Positions 16,589-23,105 of a stretch of DNA of 31,509 bases are shown here, piece by piece. Each line of letters opens with the position of its first letter. The stretch's first letter is position 1. The notes under the pieces are model-generated. The model saw only the letters and a list, made by a program, of their open reading frames with translations. It searched no databases and was not told where the DNA came from. The position numbers and the translations under genes are program-made. Location: assembly GCA_964410215.1 (NCBI GenBank), contig CAYPHA010000053.1:1-31509 (forward strand), written 5' to 3'. Source of the DNA: CAYPHA01 sp964410215. Its GTDB lineage: Bacteria; Calditrichota; Calditrichia; Calditrichales; CAYPHA01.

Positions 16589-16604
16589 TACAACCTGTGT
16601 GCCA
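16589..16604 (-). promoter_or_regulatory. Sigma-54-like promoter motif upstream of hsp20
   Basis: The minus strand reads TGGCACACAGGTTGTA. Against the usual TGGCACG, four bases, TTGCW pattern it matches with the correct spacing and differs at two positions, including the C of the -12 GC, which is important. A start would fall near 16577, about 43 bases before the ATG. No enhancer-binding regulator gene is nearby. A chance match is possible. Confidence 0.35.
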
Positions 16605-16745
16605 AAATTGAAACAGGCTCCTTAATATGTTGATTATAAATAAGTTACGCTTTTGTTGACGATTGAAAGCGGAGAAAAGCAGGTATGACAAAAATGAAGC
16701 AGGCTTCGCCATATTGGCCGATAAGTATGACAATGTGGCGTGTAT

Positions 16746-16835
16746 TTATGGCGCCCGGAGACCGCCTGTTGATGCCAGCCACCGGGCGATGGGGGTGCCC
16801 TCCTGTATGATCTTCGGGCATAATTTTTTCCCCAT
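16746..16835 (-). CDS. Possible 29-codon small ORF
   Basis: An ATG at 16835 opens 29 codons beginning MGKKLCPKIIQEGTPIARW and ending in LRAP before TAA. GGAG stands 9 bases upstream, and the ATG is 16 bases after the stop codon of the DUF5009-like gene, so it could be translated from the same transcript. The peptide is basic, with no signal or membrane segment. The same DNA forms nested hairpins, so the frame may be accidental, or the segment may be a dispersed repeat or RNA. Confidence 0.25.
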   Translation of the reverse strand: MGKKLCPKIIQEGTPIARWLASTGGLRAP

Positions 16836-16850
16836 CGCTCCCACTCCGTT

Positions 16851-17975
16851 TCAGATTTTGATAAAAATCTTTTTCTTATAAAGAATCAGCATCAACAGGT
16901 AAAAAAAGAAGATATATCCGATGGAATAAGCCAGTGATGCGGTGTAATCCGGCAGCCAGGAGGTGTAAAAAGTTTCATAGATCCAGCCTTTTAAAGTAAT
17001 CGTGGTGCCGCCGGCGCCTTCAAATTTTATCAGGTAAGTCAGTTTGGCAATGATCCCCGAAAGTACGAAAACGGTAATGGCATTGGTTCCGTATACCAGG
17101 AAGGGCTGGACACCTTTCTGGCGCCCCTTAACATCGATGTAATAATAGACGAGTCCCAGTGTAAGCAGGGCCAGACCGCTCATCAGGACGGTATAGGAGC
17201 TGGTCCAGATGCTTTTATTTACCGGCAGCCAGATGTCCCAGATGGATCCGGCCAGCAGCGCGATCGTACCTGCGTTCATCATCCAGAGCGCTTTTTCCGT
17301 CGGTGACCGGTCGGAACGTAAAACATGACCAGTGATCATACCGGCCATTGTGGATACGATAGCCGGGATGGTGCTGATGATTCCTTCGGGATCCCAGGTT
17401 TTCGTATAGCTCCACATATGTCCTTTTAACAGGATGCTGTCGATATAATTAGACAGGTTTGCCCCCTTTTCATACAGGCCGGCACCGATACCGGGAACGG
17501 GAATCCATTCCATCAGCGCCCAGTAGAGCAGGAGCAGAAATGCGCCGATCGCGATCTGGCCACGTATTCTTACATGCAGAAAAACGAGCGATGCAACAAA
17601 ATAGCATAGGGCAATGCGTTGCAGTACACCCGGAATGCGTATAGTCGAAAGGTTGAAGAAGGGAAAGCCGTTCAGAAACAGTCCCAGACCGAACAGGATA
17701 AGCGTGCGCCGGATGATTTTCGTATACAGGTTTTTCTTCGGGACTCCTTTTTCCAGTTTTCCTGACAGGGCAAAAACGATTGCCACGCCAACGATAAACA
17801 GGAAAAACGGAAAGATCAGGTCGGTAAAGGTCCAGCCATGCCACTCTGCGTGACGCAGCGGCTTATAAATATGTCCCCAGTCTCCCGGATTATTGACCAT
17901 TATCATGGCGGCAATAGTTGCCCCCCGGAATACATCGAGCGAAACCAGACGCTGCTTTTTTGAAGGTTTATCCAT
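16851..17975 (-). CDS. DUF5009 / HGSNAT-like (NagX-type) membrane acyltransferase
   Basis: The 374-residue inner-membrane protein has about ten hydrophobic segments and the family opening RLVSLDVFRGATIAAMIMVN (9-28). The motif RHAEWHGWTFTDLIFPFFLF (41-60), running on into IVG, is the hallmark of proteins related to human heparan-alpha-glucosaminide N-acetyltransferase; His42 lines up with the catalytic histidine of that enzyme. By analogy it may move an acetyl group from cytoplasmic acetyl-CoA to an amino sugar across the membrane, for example on recycled or exported glycans, but the bacterial substrate is unknown. AAGGAT precedes the ATG. It lies 88 bp downstream of the ABC exporter gene on the same strand and may share its transcript. 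Confidence 0.88.
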   Translation of the reverse strand: MDKPSKKQRLVSLDVFRGATIAAMIMVNNPGDWGHIYKPLRHAEWHGWTFTDLIFPFFLFIVGVAIVFALSGKLEKGVPKKNLYTKIIRRTLILFGLGLFLNGFPFFNLSTIRIPGVLQRIALCYFVASLVFLHVRIRGQIAIGAFLLLLYWALMEWIPVPGIGAGLYEKGANLSNYIDSILLKGHMWSYTKTWDPEGIISTIPAIVSTMAGMITGHVLRSDRSPTEKALWMMNAGTIALLAGSIWDIWLPVNKSIWTSSYTVLMSGLALLTLGLVYYYIDVKGRQKGVQPFLVYGTNAITVFVLSGIIAKLTYLIKFEGAGGTTITLKGWIYETFYTSWLPDYTASLAYSIGYIFFFYLLMLILYKKKIFIKI

Positions 17976-18063
17976 ATCCTTGTCCGTTATTGGTTATATC
18001 TTAATAAAATAACAATGAATAGAATGAAGGGCAATGAAGATTATATGAAAAGCGTAAACCCGG

Positions 18064-19839
18064 TTATCCGGTGAACAGTTCCTGTTCTTTGTACTGGAGC
18101 TGATACAATTGGTAGTATAATCCCTGCTGCTGCATCAGTTGCTGATGGGTGCCGATCTCTTTGAGATGCCCTTTATGGAAGACAAGGATACGGTTAACAT
18201 GTTTGATGGTAGAGAGCCGGTGCGCGATGATGATCGAGGTCCGTTCTCTCATCATGATCTCGAGGGCATTCTGAATAAGAATTTCCGTTTCGGTGTCGAT
18301 ATTGGAAGTGGCTTCATCGAGGATCAGTATATCCGGATCGAATGCCAGGGCGCGCGCAAAAGACAGGAGCTGCCGCTGACCCATGGAAAGTGATCCGCCC
18401 CGCTCATTGAGTTGTGTCATATACCCATTAGGCAGCCGCGATATGAAGTTATGGGCATTCACTTTTTTACAGGCTTCTATCACGGCTTCTTTCGGGATCT
18501 TCGTATTATGAAGCCGGATGTTTTCCAGAATACTGCCGGAAAACAGGAACACATCCTGGGGTACCATGGACATGGTACGCCGCAGGTTACGCAGATCCCA
18601 GTTCTGAATATTTTCATCGTCGATCAGGATCGATCCTTTCCGGATTTCATACTGACGTCCCAGCAGGTTGATCAGACTTGTTTTGCCGGCCCCCGTGTGT
18701 CCGACGATGGCAATACTTTCACCGGGTTCAATCCTGAAGCTGATATCCTTGAGGACATATTCCTCTTCATTATAAGCGAACCAGACGTTTTGAAATTCAA
18801 TTTTCCCTTTTATGTGGCGCTTGACGACGGGGTCTTTGAGTGACGTTATGCGCGGAGGCGTATCAACAAGTTTGAAGATACGTTCGGAGGAAGCCATTGC
18901 CGCCTGCAGTATGTTGTACTTTTCGGATAAATCGCTTATGGGTCTGAAAAACATCTGAGCATACTGGATAAATGCGACCAGTACACCGAACGTAACCGCA
19001 TTGTTGCTTTTTAAGATACCTCCCTGCCAGATGACGATGGCCAGGGCAAATGCACTGACCAGTTCAATGGCCGGATAGAACACCGCATAGTAAGAGACCG
19101 TTTTTACATGGGCTTTGGTGTGCTCCAGGTTAATTTCCTGAAAGCGGTTGTAATTTTTTTCCTGTCTGTTGAAAATCTGTACAATCGACATTCCGGTGAT
19201 ATTTTCCTGGAGGTAGGAATTTATCTGTGCCAGCCAGAGCCGGATATTCCGGAAGGCATCCCGGACTTTTCGTTTGAAGATAGCGGTTATCACGAACAGT
19301 AAAGGAATTACAGAGAAGGTCCAGATGGCCAGTTCGGCATTGATGGAGACCATGACGATCATGATACCCGAAAGTAAAAATATGTCCCCGAAAATACTGA
19401 CGACACCCTGTGTGAACATCTGGTTCAGAGATTCCACATCCGATGTGATGCGGGTCATGAGTCTGCCGACCGGGTTCTTGTCGAAAAAGCTGAGTGATAA
19501 TTTCTGCAGGTGACGGAATATCTGGGACCGGATATCGTACATGACCTGCTGGCCGAGATATTGTGTTACGTAGATCTGGGCATACTGGGAAACAAACGTT
19601 ACAGCCAGAACGATAACATACAACCCGAGGATCGTGGTCAGTCCGTCAATATCGCCGGAGGCAATATATGTATCGATGGCCACTTTGGATATATAAGGAC
19701 CGGCCAGTTGCAGAAATGCCGCGATGATGATCAGAAATACCCCAGTGGCAACGAGATGTTTGTAAGGCCGTGTATAGAGGAACAAACGTTTCAGTAAATT
19801 GCTGTCGTAAACTTTTCCCTTAATATCGTCGTCATGCAT
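18064..19839 (-). CDS. ABC exporter, fused permease and ATPase (MsbA/LmrA-type)
   Basis: A 591-residue half-transporter. The N-terminal 320 residues carry six membrane helices; the C-terminal ATPase has Walker A GHTGAGKTS (380-388), the Q-loop VPQDVFLFSGSILENI, the signature SLSMGQRQL (483-491, with M where LSGGQ has G), Walker B ILILDEATS with Glu509, and His540 in the switch AHRLS. The LSMGQ form is frequent in exporters related to YheH and LmrC, which often work as heterodimers; no second half gene is adjacent, so a homodimer or a distant partner is possible. Substrate unknown. I start at ATG 19839, which overlaps the cysteine desulfurase stop by 8 bases; the longer frame would add 62 residues read from inside that gene. 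Confidence 0.9.
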   Translation of the reverse strand: MHDDDIKGKVYDSNLLKRLFLYTRPYKHLVATGVFLIIIAAFLQLAGPYISKVAIDTYIASGDIDGLTTILGLYVIVLAVTFVSQYAQIYVTQYLGQQVMYDIRSQIFRHLQKLSLSFFDKNPVGRLMTRITSDVESLNQMFTQGVVSIFGDIFLLSGIMIVMVSINAELAIWTFSVIPLLFVITAIFKRKVRDAFRNIRLWLAQINSYLQENITGMSIVQIFNRQEKNYNRFQEINLEHTKAHVKTVSYYAVFYPAIELVSAFALAIVIWQGGILKSNNAVTFGVLVAFIQYAQMFFRPISDLSEKYNILQAAMASSERIFKLVDTPPRITSLKDPVVKRHIKGKIEFQNVWFAYNEEEYVLKDISFRIEPGESIAIVGHTGAGKTSLINLLGRQYEIRKGSILIDDENIQNWDLRNLRRTMSMVPQDVFLFSGSILENIRLHNTKIPKEAVIEACKKVNAHNFISRLPNGYMTQLNERGGSLSMGQRQLLSFARALAFDPDILILDEATSNIDTETEILIQNALEIMMRERTSIIIAHRLSTIKHVNRILVFHKGHLKEIGTHQQLMQQQGLYYQLYQLQYKEQELFTG

Positions 19840-20977
19840 ACGTATGCCCGCCCGGTATCCTTTCCAGAATAAGATGAATATGTTCAATAACCTGATCCAG
19901 CTCATCTTTTTCAGTAAGATGGCTGAAACTGAACCGGACAGCCCCTTTCGCTTCAGTGTCCGGGATACCCATAGCCCGCAAAACACGGGATGGTTCAATA
20001 CTTCCGGAGCTGCAGGCGGAACCAACCGATACGGCGATGCCGGCCATGTCCAGGTTCATAAGTATGGTACTGCCGTCATAGCCCCTGAACAGAATATTGC
20101 TAATATAAGGTGAGCGTTCCACTTTGTCACCTATAATTTGAATAAAGGGCAGTTCTCCGGTGAGCCGCTGTTCAAAATATGATTGTAGTGTTTTTACCTT
20201 TTTATGCGATCGTTCAGGCTCAAGCGATGCCACCGCGGCCCCCAGTCCGACAATCCCCAGTGTGTTTTCGGTACCGGCCCGGCGGTTTGTTTCCTGGCTT
20301 CCACCGAAAAATATGGAATTTCGCGGTGTTCCCTCTCTTATAAATAGAACCCCGATACCTTTTGGTGCGAAAATTTTATGTCCGGAAAGAGAAAGGAGGT
20401 CCGCTTTGAATGTGTGAAGATCGATATCAAACTTGCCGAAAGACTGCACGGCATCGCAATGGAACAGAATACCCTGTTCGTGACAGTATTCAGCTATTTC
20501 CATGACGGGGTGGCGGATGCCTGTTTCATTGTTGGTATCCATAACGGAAACGAGAGCGGTATTATCTGTAATGGCACGGCTGATATCCCGGACACGAATA
20601 GTACCGGAAGAGTCGGGTGCAATACGGCTGACGCTGCATCCCGATTGTTCCAGATGGGTAAGGGTATCATGCACAGACGGGTGTTCCACGGCCGTGGTCA
20701 CGATATGCTTCCGGTCACCGCCGGCTGCAGATAAAATGCCTGCAAGTGCCAGGTTGTTGCTCTCCGTGCCTCCGCTGGTGAATACGATTTCTGACGATTT
20801 GCAGTGTAATGTTTCCGCAATACGGTCGCGCGCGTTTTCAATGGCGAAACGGGCCTTCTGGCCATACTGGTGGGGGCTGGAAGGATTTCCAAATGTTTCC
20901 CTGCCGAAGTGGTACATCGCTTCGAGCACCTTTGGTGCAATCGGTGTTGTGGAAGAATAATCGAGATATATTTTCAT
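19832..20977 (-). CDS. NifS/IscS-like cysteine desulfurase
   Basis: This PLP enzyme (381 residues) removes sulfur from cysteine as an enzyme-bound persulfide for iron-sulfur clusters or thiolated tRNA. The start MKIYLDYSSTTPIAPKV is typical. GGTESNNLAL, TNNETGIRHP, HCDAVQSFGK and the PLP lysine Lys201 in LSLSGHKIFAPKG are present; the catalytic cysteine is Cys322 in GSACSSGS, in the long flexible loop of group I enzymes. No IscU or NifU scaffold gene lies next to it. I start at ATG 20977; a longer frame to 21061 would overlap the divergent gene and adds a lysine-rich tail with no family match. No clear ribosome site is visible. Its stop overlaps the ABC exporter start, suggesting translational coupling. 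Confidence 0.93.
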   Translation of the reverse strand: MKIYLDYSSTTPIAPKVLEAMYHFGRETFGNPSSPHQYGQKARFAIENARDRIAETLHCKSSEIVFTSGGTESNNLALAGILSAAGGDRKHIVTTAVEHPSVHDTLTHLEQSGCSVSRIAPDSSGTIRVRDISRAITDNTALVSVMDTNNETGIRHPVMEIAEYCHEQGILFHCDAVQSFGKFDIDLHTFKADLLSLSGHKIFAPKGIGVLFIREGTPRNSIFFGGSQETNRRAGTENTLGIVGLGAAVASLEPERSHKKVKTLQSYFEQRLTGELPFIQIIGDKVERSPYISNILFRGYDGSTILMNLDMAGIAVSVGSACSSGSIEPSRVLRAMGIPDTEAKGAVRFSFSHLTEKDELDQVIEHIHLILERIPGGHTYA

Positions 20978-21039
20978 AAGCAGTTTCAGTATTATTTTAA
21001 ATGATCTGTTTGTAACCTTTTGTTTTGAAATTTTATTGC

Positions 21040-21891
21040 ATGGGATTATATTTTCATTCAAAAAGTGGAAATTCGTGGTTTAAAACGTTTGTGACGTCCT
21101 TCTTGCTGGCAATTGTTTTACCGGCAGAGGACGGGCGTTGCGCATTTGAACCGCGATTAAGCGGCAGCCGCTACATTGCTGCAGGATATACCGGCATTGC
21201 CTCGGCACAGACGTTGTTTCCGGTTTTATCGAATCCCGCTAAGCTTGCTGCCGTGACACGGTTTGGACTGGATGCAGATTATCAGGACTATTACGGCCTG
21301 AAATCAGTGCGTCTGATTGCGCTGGATATTCACGGTCGCTTTTTCCGCCGGTCATGGGGCATCGGGATTACCGAATTCGGTAATAATCTATACTGTGAAC
21401 GAGAATTTCAGTTCGGGTTTGCGCAGCAGGTCGGCGGATTTTCCGCAGGTATCACGGTCAGCGCCTGTAATCTGGAAATAGCCCGTTACGGCAGCGCCAC
21501 GGAGTGGGGTGTAAGTGTTGGTGGCCTGTACAACGTTTCCAACGCCCTTTCCGGTGCCTTCATATTCAGGAATTTCAACCGGGCCGCGATTGGCGCATCC
21601 GGTGAGCACATACCCGGCTCGCTGATGTTTGGACTGGAATACATGCCGGTTGAGGGTGTGTACCTGCGCGGCGAAATCGGTAAAACCGATGAAATGCCGT
21701 TTGATTATCGATACGGTATGGAATATATTTTATCGAAACAATGTATCGTGATGTGTGGTTACAGGGAACAGGCAGGTTCCGTTTGTCTCGGGGCCTCTTT
21801 CTTGTTCCGTCGTTTGCAGCTTGGCTATGCGCTGGAGTATCACATGGTTCTGGGAGGGAAAAATTGCGTGAGTATGCATTATGACTTTTAG
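21040..21891 (+). CDS. Outer-membrane beta-barrel protein, PorV/PorQ-like
   Basis: The 283-residue product starts with a signal peptide (hydrophobic FVTSFLLAIVLPAEDGRCAF), then GSRYIAAGYTGIASAQTLFP and LSNPAKLAAVTRFGL, the glycine-rich opening with an N-P-A motif seen in PorV/PorQ and FadL-like barrels. The rest is a series of short amphipathic strands (WGIGITEFGNN, FSAGITVSACNLEI, WGVSVGGLYNV, LSGAFIFRNF, LMFGLEYM, VCLGASFLF), ending in aromatic HYDF as barrels do. Assignment to an exact family is uncertain. I prefer ATG 21040 over the TTG at 21025. Its last 11 bases overlap the start of the EnvC-like gene, so the two proteins are probably made together. Confidence 0.7.
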   Translation: MGLYFHSKSGNSWFKTFVTSFLLAIVLPAEDGRCAFEPRLSGSRYIAAGYTGIASAQTLFPVLSNPAKLAAVTRFGLDADYQDYYGLKSVRLIALDIHGRFFRRSWGIGITEFGNNLYCEREFQFGFAQQVGGFSAGITVSACNLEIARYGSATEWGVSVGGLYNVSNALSGAFIFRNFNRAAIGASGEHIPGSLMFGLEYMPVEGVYLRGEIGKTDEMPFDYRYGMEYILSKQCIVMCGYREQAGSVCLGASFLFRRLQLGYALEYHMVLGGKNCVSMHYDF

Positions 21892-23065
21892 ATTGTCTTT
21901 TTTACTGCTGATTCTTTTGTTGCGGATCAGTGCTTATGGAAACGACAGTTATGATGCGAAGCTGGTCTCGAACCGGAGTAAAATTAAAGAGATCAAGCAG
22001 GAAATAATGGCCTTGCAGGAGCGGCTTACACAATCTAAGTCCAGGGAGTTATCCACCTCCAGGCAGATTGGCCTGATCGACCAGAAAGTGGCTCTTATTT
22101 CCCGGACCAAGGGGCTGCTTGAACAGCAGAAGCAGATTCTGGAGAAGCGTATTGAAGAAACCAACACGCGGCTCAGGGATACCGAGGAACGGTTGAACAG
22201 CCTGGAGGGGCTGTATGCCGAACGTGTCATCTATGCCTATAAATTCGGTCGGGTGAAAAACATCGAATATATATTAACCGCTTCATCGTTCAACCAGGCC
22301 CTTGTGCGTTATAAATATCTGAAAGCCATTGCCGAACAGGACGAGCGGACGATCCGGAGCATCCGCAGAAAACGGGAACAGATTGCCTTTCTCAGCGCAT
22401 CACTGGAAAAAGACCTGGAAACTCAGAATAACACGATCCGGGCAAAAAATGAGGAATCAAGGGCGTACACAGCCAGTAAAGCGAAAAAGCAGCAGTTACT
22501 CAGGAAAATCCGCAAAGACCAGGGCTTTTTTGCACAGCAAATAAAGGTCAAAGAAGAGGAACAGGAAAAAATCAATGCCATGATTATCGCACTGGAGCGA
22601 CAGCGCAGGCTGCAGAGTCAGCGTCCGGATATCGTACCGGAAGTGGTCTATGATTTCAAGGATTTTAAAAATGCCATGGGCAAACTGATCTGGCCTGTCC
22701 GGGGACGCATTATCACGCGCTATGGGAAGCAGAGAGACCCGGAATCGAAAACAACCATCAACAACACGGATATTGAAATTCAAAGCAAACACGGGACTCC
22801 GGTTAAAACAGTTTTCGATGGTGCCGTACGAATGATTACTTATCTGTCCAGCTACGGAAATACAATCATTGTTGATCATGGCAAAGGCTACTATACGGTG
22901 TATTCACATCTGGATGAGATCTATGTCAACAAAGGTGATTTTGTCAGGAGCGGGGATGTGATAGCCACCGTCGGCGATTCAGGTTCCCTGAGTGGTCCCA
23001 AACTGCAATTCGGGATTTATGGTGAAACAAAAACGTACAATCCGGAAGTATGGCTGGGAAGTTAA
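21881..23065 (+). CDS. EnvC-like murein hydrolase activator with degenerate M23 domain
   Basis: A 394-residue exported protein: signal peptide about 1-20, long coiled coil about 25-245, and an M23/LytM domain about 268-394. EnvC-type proteins sit in the periplasm with FtsEX and switch on amidases that split septal peptidoglycan. The zinc site appears lost: in place of the H-x-x-x-D motif it has INNTD (Asp297 kept, His replaced), and in place of H-x-H it has KLQF (Lys374, Gln376); His343 in YSHLD is retained. It should therefore activate and not cut. No ftsEX genes or amidase gene lie in the window. The gene starts inside the end of the beta-barrel gene and is convergent with the penicillin-binding protein gene. 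Confidence 0.9.
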   Translation: MTFRLSFLLLILLLRISAYGNDSYDAKLVSNRSKIKEIKQEIMALQERLTQSKSRELSTSRQIGLIDQKVALISRTKGLLEQQKQILEKRIEETNTRLRDTEERLNSLEGLYAERVIYAYKFGRVKNIEYILTASSFNQALVRYKYLKAIAEQDERTIRSIRRKREQIAFLSASLEKDLETQNNTIRAKNEESRAYTASKAKKQQLLRKIRKDQGFFAQQIKVKEEEQEKINAMIIALERQRRLQSQRPDIVPEVVYDFKDFKNAMGKLIWPVRGRIITRYGKQRDPESKTTINNTDIEIQSKHGTPVKTVFDGAVRMITYLSSYGNTIIVDHGKGYYTVYSHLDEIYVNKGDFVRSGDVIATVGDSGSLSGPKLQFGIYGETKTYNPEVWLGS

Positions 23066-23105
23066 GCCGGAGAAGGGAAAAGTGATTGTATCGGCCGGCG
23101 CATCA

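Larger units (their letters stand above)
16535..16850. other. 316-bp intergenic region with nested inverted repeats
   Basis: The only gene-free stretch over 300 bp. Its right part has three inverted repeats: CGCCCGG (16752-16758) with CCGGGCG (16782-16788); GCGATGGGG (16786-16794) with CCCCATCGC (16830-16838); and, inside the latter, TGCCC (16796-16800) with GGGCA (16816-16820). The first two compete for three bases. A 29-codon minus-strand ORF covers most of this. The left part holds the hsp20 leader and promoter. I see no tRNA, insertion sequence or known riboswitch. Confidence 0.6.

Noticed and set aside
16749..16790. Cobalamin-riboswitch-like sequence CCCGGAGACCGCC
   Set aside because: It resembles the B12 box but lacks one base of the consensus, the other conserved boxes are missing upstream, and the downstream gene lies on the opposite strand.
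16663..16881. Plus-strand open frame of 72 codons in the intergenic region
   Set aside because: No ribosome site, no known motif, and its end overlaps the 3' end of the DUF5009-like gene.
19840..20025. 62-residue N-terminal extension of the ABC exporter
   Set aside because: It is read out of frame inside the cysteine desulfurase gene; family members start near the chosen ATG at 19839.
21050..21056. Isolated TCATTCA half-site of the FadR box
   Set aside because: No matching left arm at the right distance and no fatty-acid gene beside it; similar single halves occur by chance.
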